A stretch of 64,000 bases of DNA from the NCBI GenBank assembly GCA_947377285.1, contig CANCFT010000016.1, positions 1 to 64,000 of the forward strand, written 5' to 3'. The position numbers were made by a program, and so were the translations under genes. The notes below the pieces were generated by a model. It saw only the letters and a list, made by a program, of their open reading frames with translations. It had not been told where the DNA came from and did not search any database. The DNA is from Bacteriovoracaceae bacterium. Its GTDB lineage: Bacteria; Bdellovibrionota; Bacteriovoracia; Bacteriovoracales; Bacteriovoracaceae. Position 1 is the stretch's first letter. Each line of letters begins with the position of its first letter. Below, one piece after another: positions 18,004 through 26,903 of the stretch.

Positions 18004-19161
18004 ATGTCGTCGGTATTTTTAAATCAGTTTCACGTAGTAAAGCCACCTCATTGTGTATCCCAAGTTGATTTACTTAGTTGGATCACAAAGTGTCATCAGG
18101 AAGCAGAAAGTAAAAATGCTCACTCTGAAAAAAAAATTGATAACGAATTGATGAAGAAGTTGTTTTCGCGGTATTCAGTAAAACCCGCTCAGATCTCTCA
18201 AAGATTTTTAGAAAGTGATGATATTTTACATGAAAATTTTAAAGATCACTCTATCTATAAGATTGATGACGATCACCATAATGGTGCGACTATAACTGAA
18301 CGTGCCCATTTTTTTTCGGAGAAAGCTTACCGAGTATTTAATCAATTTTATGATTTAAATTCTAAAGCTCCAAGACCTAATCATTTGATCCATGTAACAT
18401 GCACAGGATATATTTCACCAAGTGCTGCACAAAAAATAGTCAGTGAAGAAAATTGGAATCAATCGACCGACATCACTCATGCTTACCATATGGGGTGTTA
18501 TGCTTCCATGCCATCTGTTCGTCTTGCTAAAAGTTTAGTCATTGCTGAAAGTCAGTCAAATGATAATTTTACAACGGATATCGTTCACAATGAAATGTGT
18601 GGGCTGCACATGAATGCTCAGGCCCATACACCAGAGCAAATGGTTGTACAGACATTGTTTGCTGATGGGCACATTAAGTATACTGCAACCACCAAGAAAG
18701 TTTCAGACGGTAAAAATTTAAAAGTAATAGCTATACTTGAAAAAGTTATTCCAGATTCGGTAGGAGATATGAGTTGGATTCCGGCCCCATGGGGAATGCA
18801 AATGAATTTATCGAGAGAAGTTCCAACGAAAATTAAACCAGAATTAAAAAAATTTGTAAGTGAGCTTTACTTAAAAGCCAAAGTAGAATTGACAACGACT
18901 TTGCTGAATGAAACTATTTTTGCCATTCATCCTGGTGGACCTAAAATTATAGATTCTGTTCAAGAAGTTTTAGAACTAAGAGACGACCAAATAAAAGAAT
19001 GCCGAAAAATTCTTTTTGAAAGAGGGAATATGTCTTCGGCGACTCTGCCTCATATTTGGAATGAAATTTTAGAAAATCAGTATCCAGTTGGAACGAAAAT
19101 TTTAAGCCTTGCCTTTGGACCAGGATTGACTTTATTTGGCTCGCTCTATGAGGTTTGTTAA
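18004..19161 (+). CDS. Type III polyketide synthase (chalcone/stilbene synthase family)
   Basis: 385 residues with the complete Cys-His-Asn triad of the family: Cys165 in YHMGCYAS, His309 in AIHPGGPK and Asn342 in ERGNMSSAT. The GFGPG-like motif reads AFGPGLT near the C-terminus. Such enzymes extend an acyl-CoA starter with malonyl-CoA and cyclise the chain to resorcinols or pyrones. Bacterial relatives in Azotobacter, Streptomyces and Bacillus make alkylresorcinols or alkylpyrones that enter membranes. The ATG follows GAGGT closely. The gene overlaps the next by one base (TAATG), and a methyltransferase follows, so the product is likely methylated. The starter is unknown. Confidence 0.93.
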   Translation: MSSVFLNQFHVVKPPHCVSQVDLLSWITKCHQEAESKNAHSEKKIDNELMKKLFSRYSVKPAQISQRFLESDDILHENFKDHSIYKIDDDHHNGATITERAHFFSEKAYRVFNQFYDLNSKAPRPNHLIHVTCTGYISPSAAQKIVSEENWNQSTDITHAYHMGCYASMPSVRLAKSLVIAESQSNDNFTTDIVHNEMCGLHMNAQAHTPEQMVVQTLFADGHIKYTATTKKVSDGKNLKVIAILEKVIPDSVGDMSWIPAPWGMQMNLSREVPTKIKPELKKFVSELYLKAKVELTTTLLNETIFAIHPGGPKIIDSVQEVLELRDDQIKECRKILFERGNMSSATLPHIWNEILENQYPVGTKILSLAFGPGLTLFGSLYEVC

Positions 19162-19601
19162 TGATCTGGATTTTTTTACCAATTGGACTTCAAGCCATGG
19201 CCATGGTTTTTGATGAACTTTATTTTCATCGAAAGCGTGGTTTACCACGATGGGAGAGAATTGGACACCCATTAGATACTTTCACCGTTATTATAAGTTA
19301 TGCTGCCTTAGTTTTTTTAGCACCATCTGCTTTTAATTTGAAAATATATATTGGTTTATGTGCTTTTTCTTGTCTGTTTATAACTAAGGATGAGTTTATT
19401 CATACTGAAAATTGTGAAGCTAGTGAGAACTGGCTGCATGCCGTTCTCTTTGTTTTACATCCAATTACTTTTATGGCGGCCGGAATGATTTGGTGGGATC
19501 AGCTCAATCCAATCTTTCTAAAAATGCAATTGTTGATTTTAATTATAGTGATGATATACCAGGTTCTTTATTGGAGGATGCCCTTTGGAAAAAGTAAATA
19601 A
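19161..19601 (+). CDS. Integral membrane protein of the PKS operon
   Basis: 146 residues with four or five hydrophobic segments (about 2-18, 42-58, 64-78, 92-112, 118-138) and conserved-looking polar pairs FDELYFHRKRGLPRWERIGHPLD and DEFIH. It overlaps the upstream polyketide synthase stop by one base and the downstream methyltransferase by 17 bases, so translation is coupled. I do not recognise a named family. Because the product of the pathway is probably lipidic, it may help its synthesis or handling in the membrane. An alternative TTG start two codons earlier is less likely than the TAATG overlap. Confidence 0.8.
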   Translation: MIWIFLPIGLQAMAMVFDELYFHRKRGLPRWERIGHPLDTFTVIISYAALVFLAPSAFNLKIYIGLCAFSCLFITKDEFIHTENCEASENWLHAVLFVLHPITFMAAGMIWWDQLNPIFLKMQLLILIIVMIYQVLYWRMPFGKSK

Positions 19602-20349
19602 CGATATTTATGATGCTTACGGTGATCGCTGGTATACAGCAGATGATGATCCTGTTGCTTTATTAAGAGCAGAATCTAAAACGAAAACACCTTGGATATT
19701 AGAAAAATTAAAAAAACATGAACTTCTTAATTCCACTACGAAAGTTTTAGATGTCGGTTGTGGTGCAGGTTTTTTAAGTAATGACTTAGCTCGCAATGGA
19801 CTTAAAGTTACAGGAATTGACCAATCTGTTGAGAGTCTGGCCGTTGCCAAAAAATATGATGAAACAAATAGCGTCGAATACATTATCGCTGATGCATATC
19901 ATCTGCCATTTGCTGACCATACTTTTGATGTTTTAACGGCCATGGATTTCCTTGAACATGTCGAAGATCCAGAATTAGTAATAAAAGAATTTTCGAGAGT
20001 CTTAAAACCTAATGGCGTATTTATTTTTCACACATTTAATCGAAATCCGCTGGCCCATTTAGTGATTATCAAGCTGGTTGAATGGTTTGTAAAAAATACT
20101 CCTAAAAATATGCATGTGATTCGGTTATTTATTAAACCTATTGAGCTTTCGGGCTTTTGTACAAAGGCCAATTTGGTAACTGAAGAAATGATTGGCATTA
20201 AACCCATTTTTTCGACTATACCACTCAAGCACTATTTTAGTGGGATAGTCCCTAAGTCACTTCGATTTGAACTAACGAGTAGCTTACTGTTGTCTTATAT
20301 GGGAATTGCAGTAAAAAACGAGGGTAAAAATTTCAATACCGCTAGGTAA
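19585..20349 (+). CDS. SAM-dependent methyltransferase, UbiG/UbiE-like
   Basis: 254 residues. VLDVGCGAGFLSNDLARNG is motif I, GIDQS the acidic loop that binds SAM, and AMDFLEHVEDPE resembles the post-II motif of UbiG-type O-methyltransferases. In this operon the likely substrate is the phenolic or pyrone product of the polyketide synthase. The start is TTG at 19585: GGAGG lies about 8 bases upstream and no ATG is near. The last gene of the operon; a hairpin follows from 20363. Confidence 0.88.
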   Translation: MEKVNNDIYDAYGDRWYTADDDPVALLRAESKTKTPWILEKLKKHELLNSTTKVLDVGCGAGFLSNDLARNGLKVTGIDQSVESLAVAKKYDETNSVEYIIADAYHLPFADHTFDVLTAMDFLEHVEDPELVIKEFSRVLKPNGVFIFHTFNRNPLAHLVIIKLVEWFVKNTPKNMHVIRLFIKPIELSGFCTKANLVTEEMIGIKPIFSTIPLKHYFSGIVPKSLRFELTSSLLLSYMGIAVKNEGKNFNTAR

Positions 20350-20362
20350 ATACTCCAAATGG

Positions 20363-20400
20363 CCTTATGTTCGAGAATATTAATTTAGATTAACATAAGG
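20363..20400 (+). promoter_or_regulatory. Inverted repeat covering the ribosome site of the next gene
   Basis: CCTTATGTT (20363-20371) and AACATAAGG (20392-20400) are perfect 9-base arms around a 20-base loop. The right arm contains the AAGG ribosome site of the gene starting at 20408. It could act as a translational switch for that gene, an operator, or the end of the PKS transcript. Confidence 0.4.
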
Positions 20401-20407
20401 TCTTTCT

Positions 20408-20938
20408 ATGAAAATTCTATTCTTAAGTCTTTTTTTGATCTCTAACTGTTTTGCAAGCTCTAGAGTCGACAATCTTATAAATGATGAAACAAAATCTAGA
20501 TTTATTGCCATTGAAGAAATTCAGTCTCAATTAGCTGATTCGAAAAAAGAAATTCTATCGATTGAAAATCAACTTAATGCTGCCTCAAAAAAAGAAGGAC
20601 ATCGCAAAACATTTGTGACAATAAGAAATGTTGCCGCACTTTCTGCTGCCATTTCACTAGTTATTACTGGGTCTATTTCCATAAAGGCTCGATCGGTTGT
20701 TGATGAAGGAGCAATGTATAATCATATTGCGGCTTTTTTAGGTGCCGTTTTTACAGGTGGAACGGCCCTCATTGCCACAGGTGCTGAAGTGGGAGTTTAT
20801 CTTTCTAAGAATGATGCCGAAGAATTAAAAATCAAGTTTATGGATCTTAAAAAGTCTATAGTAATTAAAGAAAATGCCTTAGTTTCTGAAATTACAATTT
20901 TATGCAAAGAAGATCCACGCAATCGACTTTGTTATTAA
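20408..20938 (+). CDS. Exported membrane-associated protein of unknown function
   Basis: 176 residues: a signal peptide (1-16, ending CFA), a coiled segment (about 30-60), two hydrophobic stretches (about 75-92 and 100-125, Ala/Gly-rich), then a second charged helix and two cysteines at the very C-terminus (ILCKEDPRNRLCY). It is probably in the inner membrane facing the periplasm. No family is recognised. An inverted repeat covers its ribosome site. Confidence 0.7.
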   Translation: MKILFLSLFLISNCFASSRVDNLINDETKSRFIAIEEIQSQLADSKKEILSIENQLNAASKKEGHRKTFVTIRNVAALSAAISLVITGSISIKARSVVDEGAMYNHIAAFLGAVFTGGTALIATGAEVGVYLSKNDAEELKIKFMDLKKSIVIKENALVSEITILCKEDPRNRLCY

Positions 20939-20973
20939 ATTATTAATATTTGGCAGAAGGATTTGCTCAAAAG

Positions 20974-21915
20974 TTAGTTTGAAACACTTGTTTTAATAGA
21001 ACTAACTGTTTTCTTTTTACTATCAAAAAATCCCAATAATAATCCAAGAGCATAACCAGAATGACAAATCATAAAAGCCAAAACTGAGAGAATAAATTGC
21101 CAAGGTTTTCTAAGATAAAACAAACTAACAAGACAAGTCGGGAGAATTATAGAAAAGTAGAAACCTAATAAATAGATCATTAAGGTGACACTTTGAAGTA
21201 ATAGTAGAGATCCAATAATTGTTAAAAATAATATTAGTGGAATAAAATAAAAGTAATCATTATAGGATTTTGAAAAGAGAAAATGCCTAGTTCGACCTTT
21301 TCCATAATGAACCATTTGTTTAAAAAATGAATTCATATTATTTCTATGATTTCGATAGACAATAATTAGAGGCGAATAAACGACTTTTCCAATTTTATTA
21401 ATTCTTGATAAGAATTCATTTTCTTCATTGGGAAATAGGTTTTCCTGAAAACCACCACTCTTAACAAAATATTCAGATTTAATAATCATGTTACATAAAA
21501 TTAATTCTTTTTCACTAGAAAACCTAGTTGCTCCAATAGATAAGTATCGAGACTTAAGTGGGCCTACTCCAAAATCTGAATTAAATACAATCTGAATGGC
21601 AGCCTGCCAATTATTTGTTGTTTCTAAATGTAGTAGGGAAGGGCCTCCAAAAACGATAGCCTTTGGAAATTTTAATAATGCCAATTGGAATTGTTCAATT
21701 GATTGTGAGTCTAATAATGAATCATCATCTAAAAAATAAAGCCATTCACCTTTCGCTAATTTTGAGGCTTGATTTCTTTGTGCAGATGGATTGAGTCCAA
21801 TTGATGTAATTATTTCAAATTCTAGTTTTGAATTTTTGAGTATTTTTTTTAAGTTATCCAAACTATTTTTTAAATTTTCTTCAGTATTAGAGATCAAGAT
21901 AAAAGAAAAACGCAA
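20974..21915 (-). CDS. Family 2 glycosyltransferase with C-terminal membrane segments
   Basis: 313 residues. The GT-A fold is marked by FILISNTEEN near the start, SAQRNQASKLAKGEWLYFLDDDS with the metal-binding DDD, and FPNEENEFLSRI as the acceptor-side motif. Three or four hydrophobic segments follow (about 225-295). It would transfer a sugar to a lipid or surface polysaccharide at the inner membrane. The start is set by GGAGGTGA six bases before a TTG at 21915; the GTG at 21924 lies inside that ribosome site. No other polysaccharide genes adjoin it. Confidence 0.88.
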   Translation of the reverse strand: MRFSFILISNTEENLKNSLDNLKKILKNSKLEFEIITSIGLNPSAQRNQASKLAKGEWLYFLDDDSLLDSQSIEQFQLALLKFPKAIVFGGPSLLHLETTNNWQAAIQIVFNSDFGVGPLKSRYLSIGATRFSSEKELILCNMIIKSEYFVKSGGFQENLFPNEENEFLSRINKIGKVVYSPLIIVYRNHRNNMNSFFKQMVHYGKGRTRHFLFSKSYNDYFYFIPLILFLTIIGSLLLLQSVTLMIYLLGFYFSIILPTCLVSLFYLRKPWQFILSVLAFMICHSGYALGLLLGFFDSKKKTVSSIKTSVSN

Positions 21916-22038
21916 AACTATCACCTCCAGATCAGACTTTTGAGAAGTTATCTAATCTATTGTTTAGAGCTATAGCTTATCATAATTTATTTTGACGTCT
22001 ATAATTCAATCCAGTAATCTTTCATGAAGGATTTATCA

Positions 22039-22596
22039 ATGAAAAAGCTTTTTTTTCTGTTTTTTTGTTTTCACTTAATTGGAATTGCTTCAGCATCGGT
22101 TTCCTCTTCGGTATCAGAAGACCCGTCACTGTTTTGTCATAAAAATCCAAATTGCACTGACAAAATGAATAAAATTTCTCAAAATTTTAAAAAAGGTAAT
22201 GTTCTCTTTGCTAAAGAGAATCTTATTGGCTTTAGTGGGGCCTGCTTTCACTTAAGTTATTTATATGATAGCCTTCATGAACATCATGGGGCATTTGTTT
22301 TTGAAAAAAATCAAAATGATCTTATGGCCGATGGAATATTTTTATTCTTTTATCCATCTGATCCTTTCAATAATATGACTTCCCAAGAACTTAAAGATTG
22401 GTTTATTGAAAGCAAGTCAACAATGGTTAAAACAAATGTTAAAGCTTCAGTTGTAGAACTTCAATTTTTAGGTGAAGGCTCAGATTATCATTACTGGATG
22501 CGAAGTGATAAAAGTAATTCAAAACTTTTTGTTATAGGTAAACAGGCCTCAAATAATTACGATGGTTTACTTTTTTGTGAATTGAATCGGAGATAA
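22039..22596 (+). CDS. Exported protein of unknown function
   Basis: 185 residues with a signal peptide (about 1-20, ending GIASA). The mature part has five cysteines (FCHKNPNC, GACFHL and LFCELN), pointing to a periplasmic or secreted location. The start at 22039 is preferred because AAGGA lies 8 bases upstream; the ATG at 22024 lacks a site and would spoil the signal peptide. It is separated by 5 bases from the dioxygenase-like gene and may be cotranscribed with it. I recognise no family. Confidence 0.72.
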   Translation: MKKLFFLFFCFHLIGIASASVSSSVSEDPSLFCHKNPNCTDKMNKISQNFKKGNVLFAKENLIGFSGACFHLSYLYDSLHEHHGAFVFEKNQNDLMADGIFLFFYPSDPFNNMTSQELKDWFIESKSTMVKTNVKASVVELQFLGEGSDYHYWMRSDKSNSKLFVIGKQASNNYDGLLFCELNRR

Positions 22597-22601
22597 ATAT
22601 C

Positions 22602-23411
22602 ATGACTAAAAAATTGCCTACTTATTTTATCTCACATGGTGGTGGCCCTTGGCCTTGGCTTAAAAAAGAGATGCCTTTTTTTGATAAACTTGAAGTTTCA
22701 CTAAAAAGCATTGCCCATGAAGTTGGAAAACCCAAATCAATTTTAATGATCTCAGGGCACTGGGAAGAAGAAAACTTCTCTTTAATGAGTAATCAATTGC
22801 CTCCTATGCTTTATGATTATGGTGGATTTCCAGATCATACTTATCACATTAAATATCCAGCATCAGGTAGTTTAGAATTAGTCCAACGGACGAAAGAATT
22901 ATTAGAAAAAGCTGGTATAAATGTTAACTTAAATTCCACTCGAGGATATGACCATGGGGCGTTTGTACCACTTTTTGTCATGTATCCAGATGCAGATGTC
23001 CCAGTTGTACAACTATCTTTGAAAAAAAATTATGACCCAGAAACGCATTACCAGTTGGGAATAGCTCTAACTTCATTAAGAGAAGAAGGAGTTTTAATCA
23101 TTGGCAGTGGATTATCATATCATAATTTGCGAGATTTTGGACGAACACCTGCTGCACGAAGTGCATCTAAGGAATTTGATAATTGGCTAGGCGAGGTATT
23201 AGTCAACGATACCTTGGAAGCTCGCCATCAGAAATTATTAGAATGGGCAAAAGCTCCCTCTGCTAGGGCCGCTCATCCAGAAGAAGATCATCTTATACCT
23301 CTACATGTGATAGTTGGAGCTGCTAAAAATGAAAAAGGAGTCTGTATATACCATGAAGATGAAGTCATGGGCGGAATAACTGTTTCAAGCTTTCGTTTCG
23401 GTGAAATTTAG
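22602..23411 (+). CDS. ygiD: LigB-fold dioxygenase, YgiD/4,5-DOPA-extradiol-dioxygenase-like
   Basis: 269 residues matching the YgiD family along its length: FISHGGGPWPW (first metal His), MISGHWEE, MLYDYGGFPDHTYHIKYPA, DHGAFVPLFVMYPDADVPVVQLS, GSGLSYHN and HPEEDHLIPLHV. The family uses zinc or iron and opens catechol rings; E. coli YgiD shows DOPA dioxygenase activity, but its natural substrate is unclear. It is cytoplasmic. The ATG is 5 bases downstream of the previous stop, with a GGAGAT site overlapping the end of that gene. Confidence 0.93.
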   Translation: MTKKLPTYFISHGGGPWPWLKKEMPFFDKLEVSLKSIAHEVGKPKSILMISGHWEEENFSLMSNQLPPMLYDYGGFPDHTYHIKYPASGSLELVQRTKELLEKAGINVNLNSTRGYDHGAFVPLFVMYPDADVPVVQLSLKKNYDPETHYQLGIALTSLREEGVLIIGSGLSYHNLRDFGRTPAARSASKEFDNWLGEVLVNDTLEARHQKLLEWAKAPSARAAHPEEDHLIPLHVIVGAAKNEKGVCIYHEDEVMGGITVSSFRFGEI

Positions 23412-23473
23412 TTTTCCTCCGTTAAGAATAGTTTGAAGTTGCGATATCCTTATTTTGCAGTAATAATTTTTGA

Positions 23474-24859
23474 ATGTATCCTTTTGATCTCAATACACCA
23501 TTTAGTTTAAAAATAGATGAAATTCAAAGTAATGAATTTGTCTATTTTAAGCCTGAAAGAGATAAAGATTTTGGGGATAAGAAATTTAATAGTGCCATTG
23601 AATTAATATCAAAAAAAACAAATCGTTTGTTTCTTTCAATTGATCAATTAACCGATCTAGAAAATATTAAAAATTATGAATCAAATAATTCAATTACATG
23701 GTTTGGTGTTCCAGTCACTGTTGGATCAGATCAAAATGAGATAGAAAAAAACCAGTCAAGTTATTCAAATATAGATTCATTAAGTTTTAAAATTTTTGAA
23801 GAATTACGCTCAAATTTTGATCATAATTATAAAGTAATTCCTGAATTTATTTTATCAAAAAATCACTATCAGCTTGGTCCAACTATAATTGAGTTTTTTA
23901 AATATTATAAAGTTCCTTTTGCTTTTTTAAAAATTGATGGTCCACCAGAAAACCAAAAGATTCAATTTTTTAGAGAAACTTTTGAATCTTTGAGAATAAA
24001 TGGATTTAAAGGGAAAATATATTTCAGTTTCACGAATCCTTATTTAGATGAATGGAATATTAAAACTCATAATACTTTTTCTGGCGTGCAAACGGTCCAT
24101 ATTGACCTTTCCAACAAGTGCACTCATTCCTGCGTTTTTTGTGGTTTGTGGGGCCCAGAGTTTATTGATGAATTAAAGGCACAAACAACTTCTGGTGTAC
24201 TTGCTCAAGATGTCGTTAGTTTTATGAATAAGCAGATGCCATTTGAAAAATCAATTGAGATTTTGGAGTCTTTGCCAGAAACAATTAAATCTGTTCAATT
24301 TGGAGGAGCAGGGGATCCATTAACTCACCCTCATTGGCTTGAGATACTTTCAAAATGGAGATCACGAGGATTAAGACTAGAAGTGCTTACAAATTTTGAA
24401 TATCCAAATTTTAATGAGATAGAAAGTTTACATAAAATGTCCATTGGTAGAAGGAAAATAGATTTCATGGTTAATGTTTCGGCCGCAAGTTTTGAAGTTT
24501 ATAAAATGATTAGACCTAGGCAAGCGAAAGAAACATTTGAAAAAGTCATAGAAAATATAAGATATGCTAATAAGCTTAAGCTAAGAGATGGATATGGAAT
24601 GACTTTTACCATGGTTCATATAATCAATTCTCTTAATTTCAAGGAAGCTGTAATGATGGTTGAACTTGCTTCAGATTTAGGGGCGGATGTTTGGTTGAAG
24701 CCGCTTGAAGTCCATTCTGATATTCATAAAAAATATTCTATTCATAAAGATAATTATCCTTTGTTTAAAGAGATGATGAATCAGGCCCTTAAAAGAGCAG
24801 ATGAACTAAAGGTTAGAATAGTTTTACGAGATTTAATTGAAGCGATTGTAGTGAGTTAA
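23474..24859 (+). CDS. Radical SAM enzyme of unknown substrate
   Basis: 461 residues. The cluster motif CxxxCxxC is Cys216, Cys220 and Cys223 (NKCTHSCVFC), followed by QFGGAGDPLTHPHW, the GGE-like SAM-binding segment. The N-terminal 200 residues do not resemble a known accessory domain that I can name. No SPASM cysteine cluster is visible at the C-terminus. Neighbours (dioxygenase, CBS protein) give no pathway. The N-terminal segment has no signal peptide, so it is cytoplasmic. Confidence 0.88.
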   Translation: MYPFDLNTPFSLKIDEIQSNEFVYFKPERDKDFGDKKFNSAIELISKKTNRLFLSIDQLTDLENIKNYESNNSITWFGVPVTVGSDQNEIEKNQSSYSNIDSLSFKIFEELRSNFDHNYKVIPEFILSKNHYQLGPTIIEFFKYYKVPFAFLKIDGPPENQKIQFFRETFESLRINGFKGKIYFSFTNPYLDEWNIKTHNTFSGVQTVHIDLSNKCTHSCVFCGLWGPEFIDELKAQTTSGVLAQDVVSFMNKQMPFEKSIEILESLPETIKSVQFGGAGDPLTHPHWLEILSKWRSRGLRLEVLTNFEYPNFNEIESLHKMSIGRRKIDFMVNVSAASFEVYKMIRPRQAKETFEKVIENIRYANKLKLRDGYGMTFTMVHIINSLNFKEAVMMVELASDLGADVWLKPLEVHSDIHKKYSIHKDNYPLFKEMMNQALKRADELKVRIVLRDLIEAIVVS

Positions 24860-24863
24860 AAAA

Positions 24864-25403
24864 TTATTTTAAAATTAAGCGATTATATATTACGGCTTTT
24901 AAGATATCCGTTCTAGATATCATTCCTTTTAATTCATTATTAGCATTTATAATAGGTATTGCACTTATTTTTTCTTCCATTAGGACTCTTGCAATATGGG
25001 CCAAAGGAGTTTCTTCATTTGCCACTATTAAAACCGAAGTCATTATATCTTGAGCATGAAGAAATGGGAAAGTTCCAGACAAGTCGACTTTTAAAAGATC
25101 ACGATCAGAAATCATACCCAATATTTGTTTGTTTTTAATTATTGGTATATGCCGAATATTTTGATTCTTCATAGTCTCTCTGACATTTTCAAGAAGTGAA
25201 CTTGGTTTGAGTGATATGACAGGTGAATTCATAATTTCAATTGCATAAAATTCTTTTTGTTTTAAAGGAACTGTCAGGGGAGTTGAATTTGATAAATCAT
25301 GATGGACTTCTGTTTTTTCTAGACGTGCTTTTTCAAAATCTCCATCTAAATATTTAAAATGATAAGTATGTAGTTGGCCATTTGTGGATAAAAAAAAACT
25401 CAT
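24864..25403 (-). CDS. CBS-domain pair protein
   Basis: 179 residues. Two CBS motifs: about 57-110 (MNSPVISLKPSSLLENVRETM, IRHIPIIKNKQILGMISDRDLL) and about 118-175 (IMTSVLIVANEETPLAHIARVL, ISAIPIINANNELKGMISRTDIL). A CBS pair binds adenosyl nucleotides and regulates partner proteins. The N-terminal 55 residues have no clear domain. The gene converges on the radical SAM gene with a 4-base gap. AAGGAAAT precedes the ATG. Confidence 0.92.
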   Translation of the reverse strand: MSFFLSTNGQLHTYHFKYLDGDFEKARLEKTEVHHDLSNSTPLTVPLKQKEFYAIEIMNSPVISLKPSSLLENVRETMKNQNIRHIPIIKNKQILGMISDRDLLKVDLSGTFPFLHAQDIMTSVLIVANEETPLAHIARVLMEEKISAIPIINANNELKGMISRTDILKAVIYNRLILK

Positions 25404-25513
25404 AATTTATTTCCTTAGCAGATGATTTAATTATACTCCTAGATATAAAATTCTCCAGCTTTTTTGTTTAAAACTTAGTTTGAATAATCTCGTAAATATG
25501 ATTTAATACCGGA

Positions 25514-26719
25514 ATGGAAAAATCAACTGGTTCAAAATTATTTATTTTTATTACTATTTTATTAGATGCTATTGGAATTGGAATTGTTATTCCGATTTGG
25601 CCCGAAGTTATTCGTCGATTTGGGACGGATGCAAGTTTTGTAAGTAGTTACTTTGGATATTTTATTTCTGTCTATGCATTGATGCAATTTATTGCATCAC
25701 CATTACTAGGCTCTTTATCTGATAAGTTTGGTCGTCGATCAGTATTACTTGTTTCACTTCTAGGGAGTGGTTTAGACTATTTATTAATGGCCTTTGCCCC
25801 AAGCATGTTTATCCTATTTGTTGGAAGGATTTTATCGGGTTTAACTGGAGCCAATCAAACAGTAGCGTCTTCGTATATTGCTGATATTTCTACCAATGAA
25901 AATAGAACTGCAAACTTTGGAATGATCGGAGCTGCTTTTGGAATAGGCTTCGTTCTTGGACCTGCACTAGGTGGCTTTGTAGGGACATTTGGTCATCAAT
26001 GGCCGTTTATTGTTGCTGCTATATTAACACTCACTAACTTCTTTTTTGGACTTTTTGTTTTACCAGAATCACTTCCTAAAGAGAAAAGACGAAATTTAGA
26101 TATGGCCCGGTTAAACCCTTTAAAGTCACTTACGAAAATTTTGTTTCAATCAAAAGCGACAGTCCTAATCTGGGTTTATTTTTTAACTAATCTTGCCGGT
26201 CAAGTACATCCATCTATTTGGACTTTATATACGGCTTATAAATTTCATTGGAATAGTTTACAAGTGGGATTATCACTTACAGCTGTTGGAGTCGCTTTTG
26301 GACTTGGTCAAGGCTTTGCAACTCGAATTATTACACCTAGAATTGGTGAGAAAAACTCTGTCAAATATGGTACTGCACTTTTAGCAATTAGTTATATTCT
26401 TTACGCCTTAGCAACAGAAGGATGGATGCTCTATGCAATTATCTCTTTAATGGTTGTTTGTGGCGTTGTTATGCCATCTCTGCAGTCACTTATTTCTAAA
26501 GATACACCTTCTGAAAAACAAGGTGAGCTTCAAGGAAGTTTAGTTTCATTGATGAGCTTAACTTCTATTATTGGACCAATTCTTTATACGACTTTATTTT
26601 CTTTTTATACAAAAGTTGATCATGTCATTTTTCCAGGAGCGCCCTATATGGCGGCCGCTGTAATAAGTTTTATCTGTTTGTTGACAATGCTAAAACAATT
26701 TAAAAATCAGACTGCTTAA
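25514..26719 (+). CDS. MFS transporter, TetA-like multidrug/tetracycline efflux type
   Basis: 401 residues with about 12 hydrophobic segments. DAIGIGIVIPIWPEVIRRFG in TM1, GSLSDKFGRR (motif A) and GRILSGLTGANQTVASSYIAD (motif C-like region) are typical of the DHA1/TetA group of drug:H+ antiporters. The real substrate cannot be read from sequence; resistance should not be assumed. A small hairpin with a T-run follows the stop. Confidence 0.92.
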   Translation: MEKSTGSKLFIFITILLDAIGIGIVIPIWPEVIRRFGTDASFVSSYFGYFISVYALMQFIASPLLGSLSDKFGRRSVLLVSLLGSGLDYLLMAFAPSMFILFVGRILSGLTGANQTVASSYIADISTNENRTANFGMIGAAFGIGFVLGPALGGFVGTFGHQWPFIVAAILTLTNFFFGLFVLPESLPKEKRRNLDMARLNPLKSLTKILFQSKATVLIWVYFLTNLAGQVHPSIWTLYTAYKFHWNSLQVGLSLTAVGVAFGLGQGFATRIITPRIGEKNSVKYGTALLAISYILYALATEGWMLYAIISLMVVCGVVMPSLQSLISKDTPSEKQGELQGSLVSLMSLTSIIGPILYTTLFSFYTKVDHVIFPGAPYMAAAVISFICLLTMLKQFKNQTA

Positions 26720-26733
26720 TTTTATTTTTTACA

Positions 26734-26753
26734 TTCAGTAGCTGAAGTTTTTT
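26734..26753 (+). terminator. Short intrinsic terminator after the MFS gene
   Basis: TTCAG-TAG-CTGAA followed by GTTTTTT, 15 bases past the stop codon. The stem has only five pairs, so it is a weak candidate. Confidence 0.4.
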
Positions 26754-26903
26754 GAAAATTAACCTAGTGGAGAGTAAGCCATTTTGATGAGTCCATCAAT
26801 CGAAGTAAATGATTCAATAATTTAAGACTAGTTATTTGACAAGTTCCCTTTGGTACTTGTTTAAATAATTTAAGTTTGTTCGGATTAAGCCGAATTGTCT
26901 CCT

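Noticed and set aside
25514..26719. Antibiotic resistance gene (tetracycline)
   Set aside because: Only MFS/TetA-like family similarity is visible; many such transporters export other compounds, so no resistance is claimed.
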